A DNA stretch of 64,000 nt from Sordariomycetes sp. S80-01Y (Eukaryota > Ascomycota > Sordariomycetes). Positions within the stretch are counted from its first letter, which is position 1. The number at the start of each line of letters is the position of its first letter. The notes under the pieces are model-generated. The model was given only the letters and a program-made list of their open reading frames with translations, was not told where the DNA came from and did no database searches. Below, one piece after another: positions 32,501 through 42,781 of the stretch. The stretch is from assembly GCA_037042185.1 (NCBI GenBank), contig JAXQJY010000027.1, forward strand, positions 2,914,001 to 2,978,000, written 5' to 3'. The position numbers and the translations under genes are program-made.

Positions 32501-33375
32501 ACTCGACTGCAGCGGCAGTGACGGATGAGAAGACAACTTGCAGGCACAAGAGAAACAGTCTGCGGGCTGGTGAGGCTGTTTGCAAACCCTTCTGGCGTTG
32601 AAACGGAGTCTCGCTCGCCCCTGGCGCTGACTCGAGGTGCCGCCCCACGATGGCTGGTAGCTCCGAGATGACGCCTGCGAAAATTCAACGACCCCATCCT
32701 ATCCATGTGTCAGAATATCCACCGTATTACCCTCACGAAAACCTTCAACACCATCCGAGTATCCGTCTCCGCGCAATCAGACAGCATCATGGCGCACGAC
32801 ATGCCTCACGATCCCAACCCTCCAGATTTGGGGGGGAAACGAAGCAACCGTTTGCGGGGTCCGGGGCCATGACGACCCTGAGCGCCTCGAGACTCTGCCC
32901 GCGATGCGTTTGCTCTGCGCGGGCATGTTACGGCCACGCTGCTGAACTCTGCCAGGACCGCTATCTAAGCTGGACAGTGCTCGGTTGACTCGGCCCTGAG
33001 TTTGACCCACTGGCCTGGTGACGGACCCCGTGCGTCGCCTCTGCCTGGCGGCCTATCGTAGTGCTGGAAAAAGCCCTATCTAGAGTTTCTGCTGTGGCTC
33101 GGGGTAGATCTTGCCCAGCTTGTTGGAGATAACAGTCCGAGGAGCGGCGAAGGGCACATTTAAGAACCTCATCGGGCCTTCCACACCTTTCCCTTCCTCC
33201 CAGCCCGCCATCCGCTCTTCAACATCTCCCAGGCCGATCGCCAAGTCATCGACCACGGCGCGGACCCTTCGGCTTTGAAATATCCTTCACACAACCCTCT
33301 CTCTCTGCTGTGAACTCCACCGTGGTGCTGCCTCTACAAGTACCGTCGTACCCCCCCACCCCCCCAAAAGCCGTC
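29576..33375. other. Gene-poor stretch
   Basis: About 3.8 kb with no gene I can support. Frames are short and interrupted. Between about 30,960 and 31,340 two stretches faintly resemble worn ankyrin repeats (AVEWLLKID...PLLAATSG and NATFDDGK...GDEAL), which is not enough to call a gene. The last 300 bp before 33,376 are pyrimidine-rich and are probably the leader and promoter of the amino-acid transporter. No strong AT bias of the kind left by repeat-induced mutation is visible. Confidence 0.45.
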
Positions 33376-34914
33376 ATGGATCACGCCGCAAAGCCCGACA
33401 GTGCCCAGAAGATGGCCTCCGACAAGAAGGAAAAGCCCAGAAACGAGGATGAGATCTCCAACGAAGACATGTTGAGCGCTCCCGACGCCTCGGTGCCCGC
33501 TGAGAAGAGAGACCTCGAGCAGCAAAAAACTGCTGAGGGGCAAGCCCACTTCAACCGTCTAGGCTGGAAACGCCTCACGGTTGTCCTCATTGTCGAGGCT
33601 ATCGCGCTTGGATCTCTCAGTCTGCCATCCGCCTTCGCCACGCTGGGCATGTGCGCCGGCATCATCCTCACCATTGGCATTGGTCTCATCGCCATCTACA
33701 CGTCGAACATCGTCGGTCAGGTCAAGCTCAAGTACCCCGAGGTTATGCACTATGCGGACGCCGGAAAGCTCATGTTTGGCCGCTTCGGATATGAACTCTT
33801 TGGCGCCATGTTCTCGCTGCAGCTCATCTTCCTGGTTGGCTCGCACTGTTTGACCGGCACCATTGCCTTCGAGACCATTGTTGGAGACCATGTCTGCGCG
33901 ATTGCATTCGGTGTCGTGTCCGCCGTCATCCTGCTCTTGCTGGCTATCCCGCCCTCTTTTGCCGAGGTTGCCATCCTGGGCTACATCGACTTCGGCTCCA
34001 TCATCATTGCTATTGGCGTTACGATGATCGCGACGGGCATCAACCACACCAACGGCAACTTCCCGGATGATCACGTCGAGTGGTCGTGGTGGCCCAAGGA
34101 CGACACTACGTTGATGAGCGCCGTCATCGCCCTCACTAACATTGTGTTCGCTTACAGCTTCGCCATCACTCAATTCACTATGATGTCCGGTACGTAAAGG
34201 CTTGTCTGCTCGCTCTCTGAGACAATGCACTAACCACTTCACAGAAATGCACACTCCCTCCGACTACAAGAAGTCTATCTGGACTCTTGGTATTTCCGAG
34301 ATAATTATCTACACCCTGACGGGCGCCCTCATCTACTCTTTCGTCGGCCAGACCGTCGAGTCCCCCGCTCTGCTCTCAGCTGGCAAGATCCCCGCCAAGG
34401 TTGCCTTCGGCCTCGGTCTGCCTGTCATCTACATCTCGGGTTCGATCAACACCACCGTTGTCGGCCGCTACATCCACGAGCGCATCCACAAGGACAACAT
34501 CAAGCGCTACATCAACACCAAGGGTGGCTGGATCGCCTGGCTGTCGCTTGTGACTGCCATCACCATTATCGCCTGGATCATCGCTGAGAGCATCCCCTTC
34601 TTCAACGACTTGCTGGCCTTGTCCTCGGCGCTCTTCATCACTGGCTTCACCTTCTACTTCCCCTCACTCATGTGGTTCTTCCTGCTTCGCGAGGGACCGT
34701 GGTACGCCAAGAAGAACCTGATGCTTGCCATCATCAACTTTGCCGTCGGTGCCATGGGCATCGCGATCCTCATAGGCGGTACCTGGGCTTCCATTGCCGA
34801 CATCGTAAGTTTATGCAATCCTTCGCTGCTAGTGGCACGCGCGCTAACGATGCCCAGAAACACCTCTACGAGGTCGGAGCTGTCCGCAGGCCCTTCTCCT
34901 GCCAACTGTCCTAG
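33376..34914 (+). CDS. Amino-acid transporter, AAAP (Aa_trans) family
   Basis: Exons 33376-34189, 34245-34804 and 34858-34914 give 476 residues. The introns (55 and 53 nt) have CACTAACC and GCTAACG branch points; the last exon is only 57 nt and gives the ending KHLYEVGAVRRPFSCQLS. After a charged cytosolic N-terminus, the first helix begins GWKRLTVVLIVEAIALGSLSL and is followed by LPSAFATLGM, the signature of the Aa_trans family. About ten to eleven hydrophobic segments follow, including LQLIFLVGSHCLTGTIAF and ALIYSFVGQTVESPAL. It should be a proton-coupled amino-acid carrier of the plasma or vacuolar membrane. Substrate specificity is not evident. Confidence 0.92.
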
Positions 34915-35351
34915 ATACCTAGATCCGACGAGTTACGTTTTTCAGCAGTTATCTGCACAGCGATTACGATGTATGAATAGTTGGCTAGCGAAATGAGGCG
35001 ACACGGAGTTTGGTGTATATATCCACATCAGCGCGATCATCTGAGGATCAGTGTACTTAGACAAGCCGGAGAGTTGATTCTCTGCCTCGGAAATACCATG
35101 CCTCATACTACCCTCTTTGACCAAATGCCCCGGTGCAGCATGTCCAGCCCGTGTTCTATGTAAATGCGGGGCGAAACATCTCGGGCACATTGTCCCCAGC
35201 AGGTGAGCGAAGACTTCGTATAGTGCTGAGGCCAAGCATCAGCTCAGTTCCACCTTTCAATCCACTGCTTGGCGGTTTCGACGCGTGTGCCCCGTGTTCG
35301 AGCTACCTACATGCACGTTACCAACTATGCAGTAGGCTTTCAGATCATAAC
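34915..35351. other. Intergenic, convergent
   Basis: Shared 3' region between two converging transporter genes. Nothing recognisable. Confidence 0.5.
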
Positions 35352-37042
35352 TCAAGCTGCCCTTGAAGAAGAGCCTTCCACTGACGTGGCAACTTCCCTT
35401 GGCGCTGGACCTTTGAGCGATTCCCCTCCCTCGACCTCCTTGGAAGCCTCTTCATCTCGTTGTTCAACCACCAAGGGCGCATCGCCATATCCGTGCTCCA
35501 CGATCTCCGGGTGTCGCCTGTCCCACCACAGCAGGCCCAACTGAGTGAAGATTGTGGCCGCTGCCATTGTCGTTGCGAGTGGGAATCCGATCGGGTACTG
35601 CGGTGAATCCTGCACTCTCCATGCCCCCAATGGAATTGTTGCATGTCCAACGTACACCAACGTGACTGTCATTGCCACGATAATGGATCTTGCCTCTGGC
35701 TCTTTGCGCAGTATTTCTCCCATCCAGGCCATGAGCGACGGATTACCGGCGTTGGTGCCGTATGTCAGGAAGTAGAAAGCCAGAAGAACCTTGTCGTTCT
35801 TGGGCCAGCCGCTCAGCACTGCCAAGAAAAGGACAGAGACAGCATTGGAGGCGACGGAGACCTGCCACCGCCAGTGCTTCCAATCCGATAGAGCGTTGAG
35901 TCCAATGCTGGTCGCGATCTGCAGAGCGTAGCCGCCTAGTGGTAAGATGTTAACTTGGTACGTGCTGTATTTCCGGCTGCCATCCGAATTCTTAATGCTT
36001 TCTAGATAAAGCACGAAGTAGGCGTTCGCCCGGTGGGCCCACGCCGACAGAGCAAAAGACACCATGACGAAATAAGTGACAGGATGTCTGACGAGGCTCT
36101 TCAGTTTCTGTCTCAAGACAGCCCACGGAATGAGCCTCGACGTTTTCGCGCCGAAATCGCCCATTCTCTCCCTCGCAAGCTGTCGCTCACTCTTACTCAG
36201 CCAAAGTGCCCGCGTGATGGCCGGTGAATCAGGCACCGTAATGAAGGCAAGCAAACCCTGGCCCATGGTGATTGCACCTGCAATGATGAACAGCCACTGC
36301 CATCCAGCAATACCATGAACGCCGTTCATGTCCCGGTACAGGGCGGCTTGGAGGATACCCAAGAACATGGCTCCGGCGACGTCCGAGACATTGAAGAAGG
36401 CGAGTCGGATGGCGAGCTCCTTTGGGGTGTACCAGTTGAAGATGAGGGCGACGACGGAGGGCCAGAAGGAGGCGGCTAGGAGGCCGAGGAAGAAACGGAG
36501 GGCGTAGATGGTCTCTGCGTTTGGTGCTTTGTAGGTGCTTTGCGAGTGTCAGCCCCAACGGCTGTCGCATGAGAATGAGTGATGGTTGTTCACTTACAAC
36601 AAAACCAGCAATCCCCAAGTAATCTCACAGCATGGCAAGAACACCGAAGGCCGTACCTTGGTCTGGATTAATTGACCGGGAACGAGGCCAATTGCGTACC
36701 CGATGGAGAAGAAGGTGTTGAACTCAACGAGCTCGTTGCCGTACAATCCCAGATCCTCACGCATGCCCGAAACGTACGCCTGGGTAGTTGCCGTTTGATC
36801 CAGTTCTTTGATGAGCTGCAGAAGTCAGTCCCGTGTCCAGTCGTGCGACAAGGCCAGGTCCAACTTACACCGGCAACGAACATCCAAAGCAGCAACATGA
36901 TGTCAAGCTTGAATAGAAGAACATGCTTCGGGTTCCTGAAGTACGGGATCACTTTTGCGATTTGCCCCCACACTCCCGAGGGCGTCGACCACGCAGCCTC
37001 GCTCGGGGCGTCATTCTGGTGAACTGGACCGCTCTCAGCCAT
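35352..37042 (-). CDS. MFS carrier, anion:cation symporter (Liz1/Fen2/Tna1-like)
   Basis: Exons 37042-36869, 36815-36598 and 36537-35352 give 525 residues. Introns are 53 and 60 nt; the second uses an AAAG acceptor after a GGGCTGACAC branch. Joined text matches the fungal pantothenate/nicotinate/biotin carrier group: FKLDIMLLLWMFVAG/LIKELDQTATTQAYVSGM, REDLGLYGNELVEFNTFFSIGY, VRPSVFLPCCEITWG, then a WRWLF-type segment and SDWKHWRWQVS near the middle. The pair LDQTATTQAYVSGM differs from the usual LDQTNxxNAYVSGM. It should import a small organic anion or vitamin with protons. It is co-oriented with the Zn2Cys6 gene (37,859-39,064) and a short-chain dehydrogenase, so substrate, control and enzyme may belong together. 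Confidence 0.92.
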
Positions 37043-37858
37043 GGTTGCCGCTGACGACCAAAGAACTTGAATGAGGTGCTGCCGAGGGCATCTCTGGAGA
37101 GGAAGACGTTGGGTATAAGAATCTTTGGTCCAGCGGATAAAAGTCCACACGGCTCGGGGCCAGTCCGACTCTCTGGATGTCGTGATGCACGGCGAGTGGG
37201 ACCCCTGGCAGAGGGCGGGGGAGGAGAGGGGCGTCAGCAAGGATGACATATTTATCCCAGATAGCTCTATTGTGTACGGACCCAATACACAATAACTGGC
37301 GATGACACCTGGCCAGCTATTATTGTCATTGCCACCACGCTCCCTCCAAATACGACCAAGTGCCATTGTCTGTTGAGAGCGGCGATAACGTGATTGACAA
37401 GTGCAACTTCGACATGGGAGGCGAATTGCAAATATCCAGAATAGGGAATAATTGTCGGCTGAGATAGTAGAATGCACTCTGCTCCGAAGCAACAAGATCG
37501 CAAACGAGACACTCCAGGCTGTTCATCTTCATGAATGCCAGGCTTGGCGAACCGTCCGTTGGATGCCTCTGGGCTCTTGGTGCGAGTCTTGATAACAGTA
37601 CTCTCCGCTGAATGAACCGTGGATCATGGGCAGCTGTAGCGAGGAAGGAGCTCGTGCATCAACATGGTCTCGACTGTAATCAAATCGTCCGAATATGCTG
37701 CCCTCGGAAAGATAATGGCACCCTTGCACGCCTCCAATTAAGCTTATTTTGTAAAAGCGACGGTTGATATCCACTCTGGTTAGCCCAAGTCAGGAGCGGG
37801 AGAGCCCCGAGCGAAAGATCGATTCGTCGTACTTAGGCTTGCGTAGTAGGAACTTTTA
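37043..37858. other. Intergenic
   Basis: An 0.8 kb gap between co-oriented genes, presumably the promoter of the MFS carrier. No gene or clear site is seen. Confidence 0.5.
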
Positions 37859-39064
37859 TCATTTGTCTTCTACATCCCGTATGGCTTCTAGGGGCCAACT
37901 GAGCCAGTCTTCCCAGTAGTCGCCCAAATTGGTCGCTATGGACTGGATCAGGAAGCGACCAGACGTACCGACGACCCAGTAATCTCTTGCATAGTGTAGC
38001 AAGACCGCATAGTGTGCGAAGATAGCGAGGGCTTCGGGACGCCTCTGTCGTAGGGAAATTGGATAGCTAGGTGGCACCCTCACCAGCCACTCTTGCACGA
38101 CCAACATTTTCCGGTCGCGTGGCGAGGACCGTAGGGAATCGAGAAGGTATTGTATGATGTTCACCGTCTCGCAGTACACGTCGATGGTGTTCTGCGCAAG
38201 CTCACAATGCCGTATTCTGGTGAGAAGCCCCGCACACTCCGTTCCCTGCGTGCTGCTCTGCGGGTTCGTCTTGAGGTAGCTCTGTTTCATCATGTCTTTG
38301 TGGAGCGACACTTGCTCGAGGCGGCTCATGGATTCGCCGGCAATGGTACGAATACCCTGATGCAGATCCAAGCACTGGACAAACTTATCCAGTATGACGG
38401 GAAAGGTGTCCCCGCTGTTGAAGATGTCGAACATTACGTGCTGGCCGATCAAGGTTGAGAAGATAAAGAGGGCCAGGGAGTTGTCGTCATTGACAGCATC
38501 GCGCCTCAAATCGATGAGATTCAAGGCACGCGTTTGTAATCTGGTCGCCTCGGTGCGGTAAAATTGTTGCAATTCGTTCCCATCTCCGACGACGGTGCTT
38601 TTGTGTGCTGCCGCAAGAGCGAGAAGCTGGTCCATAACGTACGGCACTCGCAGTCCCTCAGTATAGCCAAGCTGAAAAAAGTGATGTATGTCTGGCTGCG
38701 TCTCCCGGAAGGCGCCGGTCATTTCAGTTCTCAGGTGCTCAAGAAGATCCAGGTGAACGAGACTGAACCTCGCATCCACGAGCTCTGGGTCAAGCGAGAC
38801 ATCTTGTTGCCCTTCACCGCTGAGGGTTGAGACGCGGTCAAGGGCACCAAGCGCAGAGCCAGGTATCGCAGCCGAACAGCGCTCGTCTCCTAAAGCTGGG
38901 GTCGATGCAGGCGTAGGGAGCGAGGGCAACAATGCGGTATACGAGCAGGGTCGCCCTGATGATTTACACCTGCGGCAGGTAGGCTTTGTCTCGTCGCATT
39001 TGACCTTTCGCTTTTTACACACCAGACATCCGAGGCGAGATTTCTTATGGTTCTTCCGGACCAT
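37859..39064 (-). CDS. Zn2Cys6 transcription factor (Upc2-like class)
   Basis: An intron-free frame of 401 residues. The zinc cluster is at the extreme N-terminus: KKSRLGCLVCKKRKVKCDE followed by TKPTCRRCKSSGRPCSY, with all six cysteines and a lysine-rich first loop. A Pro/Ser/Thr linker follows, then the conserved domain of this regulator class (SLVHLDLLEHLRTEM...LGYTEGLRVPYVMDQLLALAAAHKS), which in Upc2/Ecm22 is the ligand-sensing part. The size and domain order are normal for the class. It lies upstream of the Liz1-like carrier and downstream of a short-chain dehydrogenase on the same strand, and is the obvious candidate regulator of both. The ligand is unknown. Confidence 0.9.
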   Translation of the reverse strand: MVRKNHKKSRLGCLVCKKRKVKCDETKPTCRRCKSSGRPCSYTALLPSLPTPASTPALGDERCSAAIPGSALGALDRVSTLSGEGQQDVSLDPELVDARFSLVHLDLLEHLRTEMTGAFRETQPDIHHFFQLGYTEGLRVPYVMDQLLALAAAHKSTVVGDGNELQQFYRTEATRLQTRALNLIDLRRDAVNDDNSLALFIFSTLIGQHVMFDIFNSGDTFPVILDKFVQCLDLHQGIRTIAGESMSRLEQVSLHKDMMKQSYLKTNPQSSTQGTECAGLLTRIRHCELAQNTIDVYCETVNIIQYLLDSLRSSPRDRKMLVVQEWLVRVPPSYPISLRQRRPEALAIFAHYAVLLHYARDYWVVGTSGRFLIQSIATNLGDYWEDWLSWPLEAIRDVEDK

Positions 39065-39947
39065 GGCAACGGCGATTCAACAGCATATGGTGGTCGGATG
39101 GTAGATGGTTCGCGCTTTTGTCGAGAAAAAGCGAGGGAAGCTCAGCCTGGGTCTTTGATGCGATGTGGTGTGAGTAGTGCTGCCGAGAGACGGCCATGAA
39201 TCGCGTGCCTCGGGTAGATGAATCCGAAGCGCTTCTGTTAAAGCGCAGAGAGCTCGGATTTGCACGGCCAGGCCACCAATGAGACACACTCCGATGCGAG
39301 CCTGGCATGCGAGCTTGGCTCGCGAAGTGGGCCCTGTTGGTTTCACAGTTAGGTGGGTTGCACTGATTAAGGCAGTGCGCCACGAGCATACATGTGGAGG
39401 TCATAAGTAGCCTTCAGTTTATATAAGTGAGAGATACCTTAGTTAAGGACTTTTATTTACCTGTAGCTATCTTCCGCCACCTCCTATCGGGCCATTTCTG
39501 CGTTCAATGCATTGACTATATATTTGGTTGCTTCGTGATCTCTATAAGACATTAGGTTCATATCCAGAGCTCGAGGAAGAGATTGTGTACCTATCCACGA
39601 CAGATAGTCGGGCAGGGCGTTTAGTTTCTGCATTTAGCATTGAATTGATCAGAGCGGAATGAGAACAACCATCATGAATTTAATATGCTGGTAGTTGTGG
39701 GTCAAGTCATATTGATCGACTTTCAAAGCTGGGGTGAGGCGGCAAGGAGGCTATCAATGAGGAGATGCTACCGCGGATGTGTGAAGATGCGTATTTAATC
39801 GAGGCTTGGTGTTCTGGCACGAGAATGTTTGGTATGAAACACAATTCACTCATCTTAACCTATATTGCCCTTGTCTTGAAGTACGTACGGTAAGCCCAAC
39901 GAAGATCAAGATAAAGCTAAGTCTCTCACTCTGAATTGCGCGTCAGC
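39065..39947. other. Intergenic
   Basis: An 0.9 kb gap between co-oriented genes; the part from about 39,410 to 39,900 is noticeably AT-richer than its surroundings. No gene is supported. Confidence 0.5.
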
Positions 39948-40856
39948 TCAGTCTTTCGGCGTGCCTAGATATACATTCTGAACTTCATCCATCGACCTCA
40001 ACATCACGGCACCTTCCATTGCCAAAGCGTCAGCAAAATTATCCCTAACAACCTCCGGAGTAAAATCTCCTTGGCTATTGAGTACCACGCCTTTAGAATG
40101 CATCAGTGCAACCTTGCCTATTCCCCGACCATAGGAACCGATAAATTCGCCATTAGCCTTACAGTCCTCATGAACAAGCCACGATGCCACTGAAGACACA
40201 GCTGAAGGTGGAAAGTGCTGCGACGCCCACTCAAACAACGCGTGGTCATCTGCAAACATATCCTTCGCCATAGCTGTTGCCGCGACCGGGCCAAGGAGAT
40301 TGACGTGAATGCCATCACTCTCCCCTTCGAGGGCCAATGTGCGACCTAATCCCAAGAGCGCTCCCTTGGCTGTAGTGTAGGCTGCGTTGCCGGGCATGCC
40401 AAAGATAGAATGGGAAGACACTATCAGGACCCGGCCATACTTTGCGCGTTGCATATGAGGCCACGACAGCTGTGTCAACAGCCACGTGCCCCAAACATGA
40501 ACGCCCAAGACGCGACTGAAGTCTGAGTCGGTGAACTCAGCGAAAGGCTTCGCGAAGTCAATGCCCGCATTGTTGATCAGGATGTCGATCCGACCCCAGG
40601 TGTTGATCGCAGCATCGACAATGGCCTCGACGACAACTCGCTCCGAAATAGACCCGGCGACAGCGATCGCTTCGCCTCCTGCAGCTTCAATAGCCTTGGC
40701 TGCCGCTTCAGCGCCTTTCTCGTCGAGATCATTAATGACGACCTTGGCGCCACGGCTACCGAGAAGCACCGCATGCTCTCGTCCCATGCCCTGGGCCCCG
40801 CCAGTGACGATCGCCACCCTCCCGTCGAATCGGAGTTTTGTAGAGGTTGCAGACAT
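39948..40856 (-). CDS. Short-chain dehydrogenase (multifunctional-protein-2 / FOX2 dehydrogenase-like)
   Basis: An intron-free frame of 302 residues. The cofactor motif is TGGAQGMGREHAVLLGSRGA (18-37), followed by VVINDL, which favours NAD; NNAG is at 95-98 and the catalytic Ser-Tyr-Lys set is VSSHS (147-150) with Tyr160 and Lys164 (YTTAKGA). The opening and the extended C-terminal part (VASWLVHEDCKANGEFIGSY) resemble the (3R)-hydroxyacyl-CoA dehydrogenase domains of peroxisomal MFP-2/FOX2, but here as a single-domain enzyme. The C-terminus TPKD is not a PTS1 signal, so it is likely cytosolic. The substrate may be a hydroxyacyl-CoA or other secondary alcohol. It is co-oriented with the regulator and MFS carrier downstream. 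Confidence 0.9.
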   Translation of the reverse strand: MSATSTKLRFDGRVAIVTGGAQGMGREHAVLLGSRGAKVVINDLDEKGAEAAAKAIEAAGGEAIAVAGSISERVVVEAIVDAAINTWGRIDILINNAGIDFAKPFAEFTDSDFSRVLGVHVWGTWLLTQLSWPHMQRAKYGRVLIVSSHSIFGMPGNAAYTTAKGALLGLGRTLALEGESDGIHVNLLGPVAATAMAKDMFADDHALFEWASQHFPPSAVSSVASWLVHEDCKANGEFIGSYGRGIGKVALMHSKGVVLNSQGDFTPEVVRDNFADALAMEGAVMLRSMDEVQNVYLGTPKD

Positions 40857-42781
40857 AATTTAATCTTTTTGTTATTTGACAAAGTTTCTGTAGGTGTTCA
40901 AGTAGACATTGATCAAAGTTGCTTCCCCCAATGCTTCTTGGCAGAAAGAGGAGCTATTTATCCTCGACGAGTCCTGTCCCAGCTACGAAGTCTATTGAAC
41001 GGACTTTGTCTACTTTGTCTACGGACACAGCTCAGCTCCGGGGCCCCGGTTGCGGCCCCACCCTTGTTCCGCTCACCGCGCAACCGGGCCACTTCGGGGA
41101 GTTTGATTCCTCGCAACACGGAGATGCTGTTTGCCGTGGTTGGCATCCGGGCGCAAACTTAACCCGGCGCTAAGGTCTTGTGATCGAAACGTGGTTGACT
41201 GAGACAATCCAGAATCAGGAAATGCAGCCCACCTCACTCCGTTTTCGGTCTCTGTCTCTCTCTCTCTCTCCGAGGGCTGGTTTCAACGGTTATTCTTTTA
41301 CGGGATAAGGTGTCACTGTCTTCTGGCAATGACCATGTTCTCGCCTCCGATAGCCCTGTTACGCGCCATGGCGTCTTGCACAAAAAGAAAATAATAAAAG
41401 ATTGAACCCCCCCCGTAAAAAGATAACACAGACCAAACCTGAACCTGAGCCGGAGAATTGTTTGCGCGGCCAACTTTAGACCTTTCAGTGAAGCGGAGGG
41501 GTACCCTCGTAGCCGCAACCTCGTTGCTGAGCAAATGTCAGATGGGCTGAATCTTCCTACCAAGAGGCAGCAACACTAACCCTATGAGTCGAGGTCGAAT
41601 AGTCCGTGCTCCCAGCCTCGATCGCCCCGCCTTACAGCCCATCACTTTCAACGCCCTTCGCAGATGGGTGGAGAATGGAACAGTCCCTCACGCTCTCCCG
41701 CACGCATACATGCCAGTTGAGGAAGGGCCTGAGCTTGAGCGCTTGCGTTGTCCTTACCCAAAAAAGGCCGTTGCCGATAGATGTGTGGATTATTAAATCT
41801 TCACTGCCATACCACAATGGGGGTTCAGATTCTGTTGTTAATAAAGCATCGTGGCTGAATATCCATGTAGAATAATCTGAGGCGCCATCGTCTTAAGGGT
41901 ACTCACATAAGTATGGACGAGTCACTATAGGTTTCAATATATCCTGCCCTAGCATCCATTTCCGCGACCGTGAGCTGCTTGGCATTCCATATGATCATAC
42001 CACCTCATTGCATGGTACTATCACGCTATTATCTCCTCCCTCGGAATGTAGAACTTCAGGACGCTAGGATTTATTTCTCGTTTCAACTTACAATCCTGCT
42101 TCGAACCCTTTCTCTCTTCCCCTCAACATCCAAATTTTATCCTCTCAGACGAGCTCGCCCTGGTCCCCCAGGGTCTTGCTTGTCACTCTAGAGCGATCAG
42201 CTGGAAGAGGCATGGTGGTAGCGTCTCAACACAGCCATTCTAACCACCCAAGGGCCCCTCATAATATGCTCGGGGATCAATTTATGAATGAACTGGCCAC
42301 CGTACGAACCAAATCGGGAAGCGCTTCCCACCGCGAAACAGAAGGTGCATCGAATGACTTTTGGAGAGTCACCGCTGCTACATTCAAATGTGCAACTCTT
42401 CCAAACAGTCAGTGAACCTCGTGCCAATCGTAGAAACTGTTGAATCGGAAGCTGGAGCATGTCTACATTCGTCAAGCCCGTGGCTAAGGGAGTTCTCCGC
42501 CGAACGAGGAGACACAAGCCCACATTGAACAAGGGTGCAGCTACCCAGTATCCATTGGACGGAGACAATGCTTTTTGCGATTGTGTTTGGGAACATAAAT
42601 GTGCTCATGCATCCGCAAGGTAGCTCTGGGGTTTAGGGCCCTGCCGATTTCTCTCAGACATGGATCGCCTACAGCGCGAAAGCTTGGTCATATAGAAGTC
42701 GTGCTTTAATCATAACTGCATGTGCTCCGGCGAATCTAAATCATTGCTGCATAAAATCGTCCCAGGATATCATTCATTCCC
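40857..42781. other. Intergenic
   Basis: A 1.9 kb region without a supported gene, containing a short CT microsatellite and a C-run (about 41,407-41,415). Open frames on both strands are short and motif-free. Confidence 0.5.
41255..41270. repeat. (TC)8 microsatellite
   Basis: Eight perfect TC units in a noncoding, pyrimidine-rich stretch. No function is implied. Confidence 0.9.

Noticed and set aside
29576-33375. Possible transposon remains in the gene-poor stretch
   Set aside because: No terminal repeats, transposase-like or polymerase-like text, and no target-site duplications could be found by eye.
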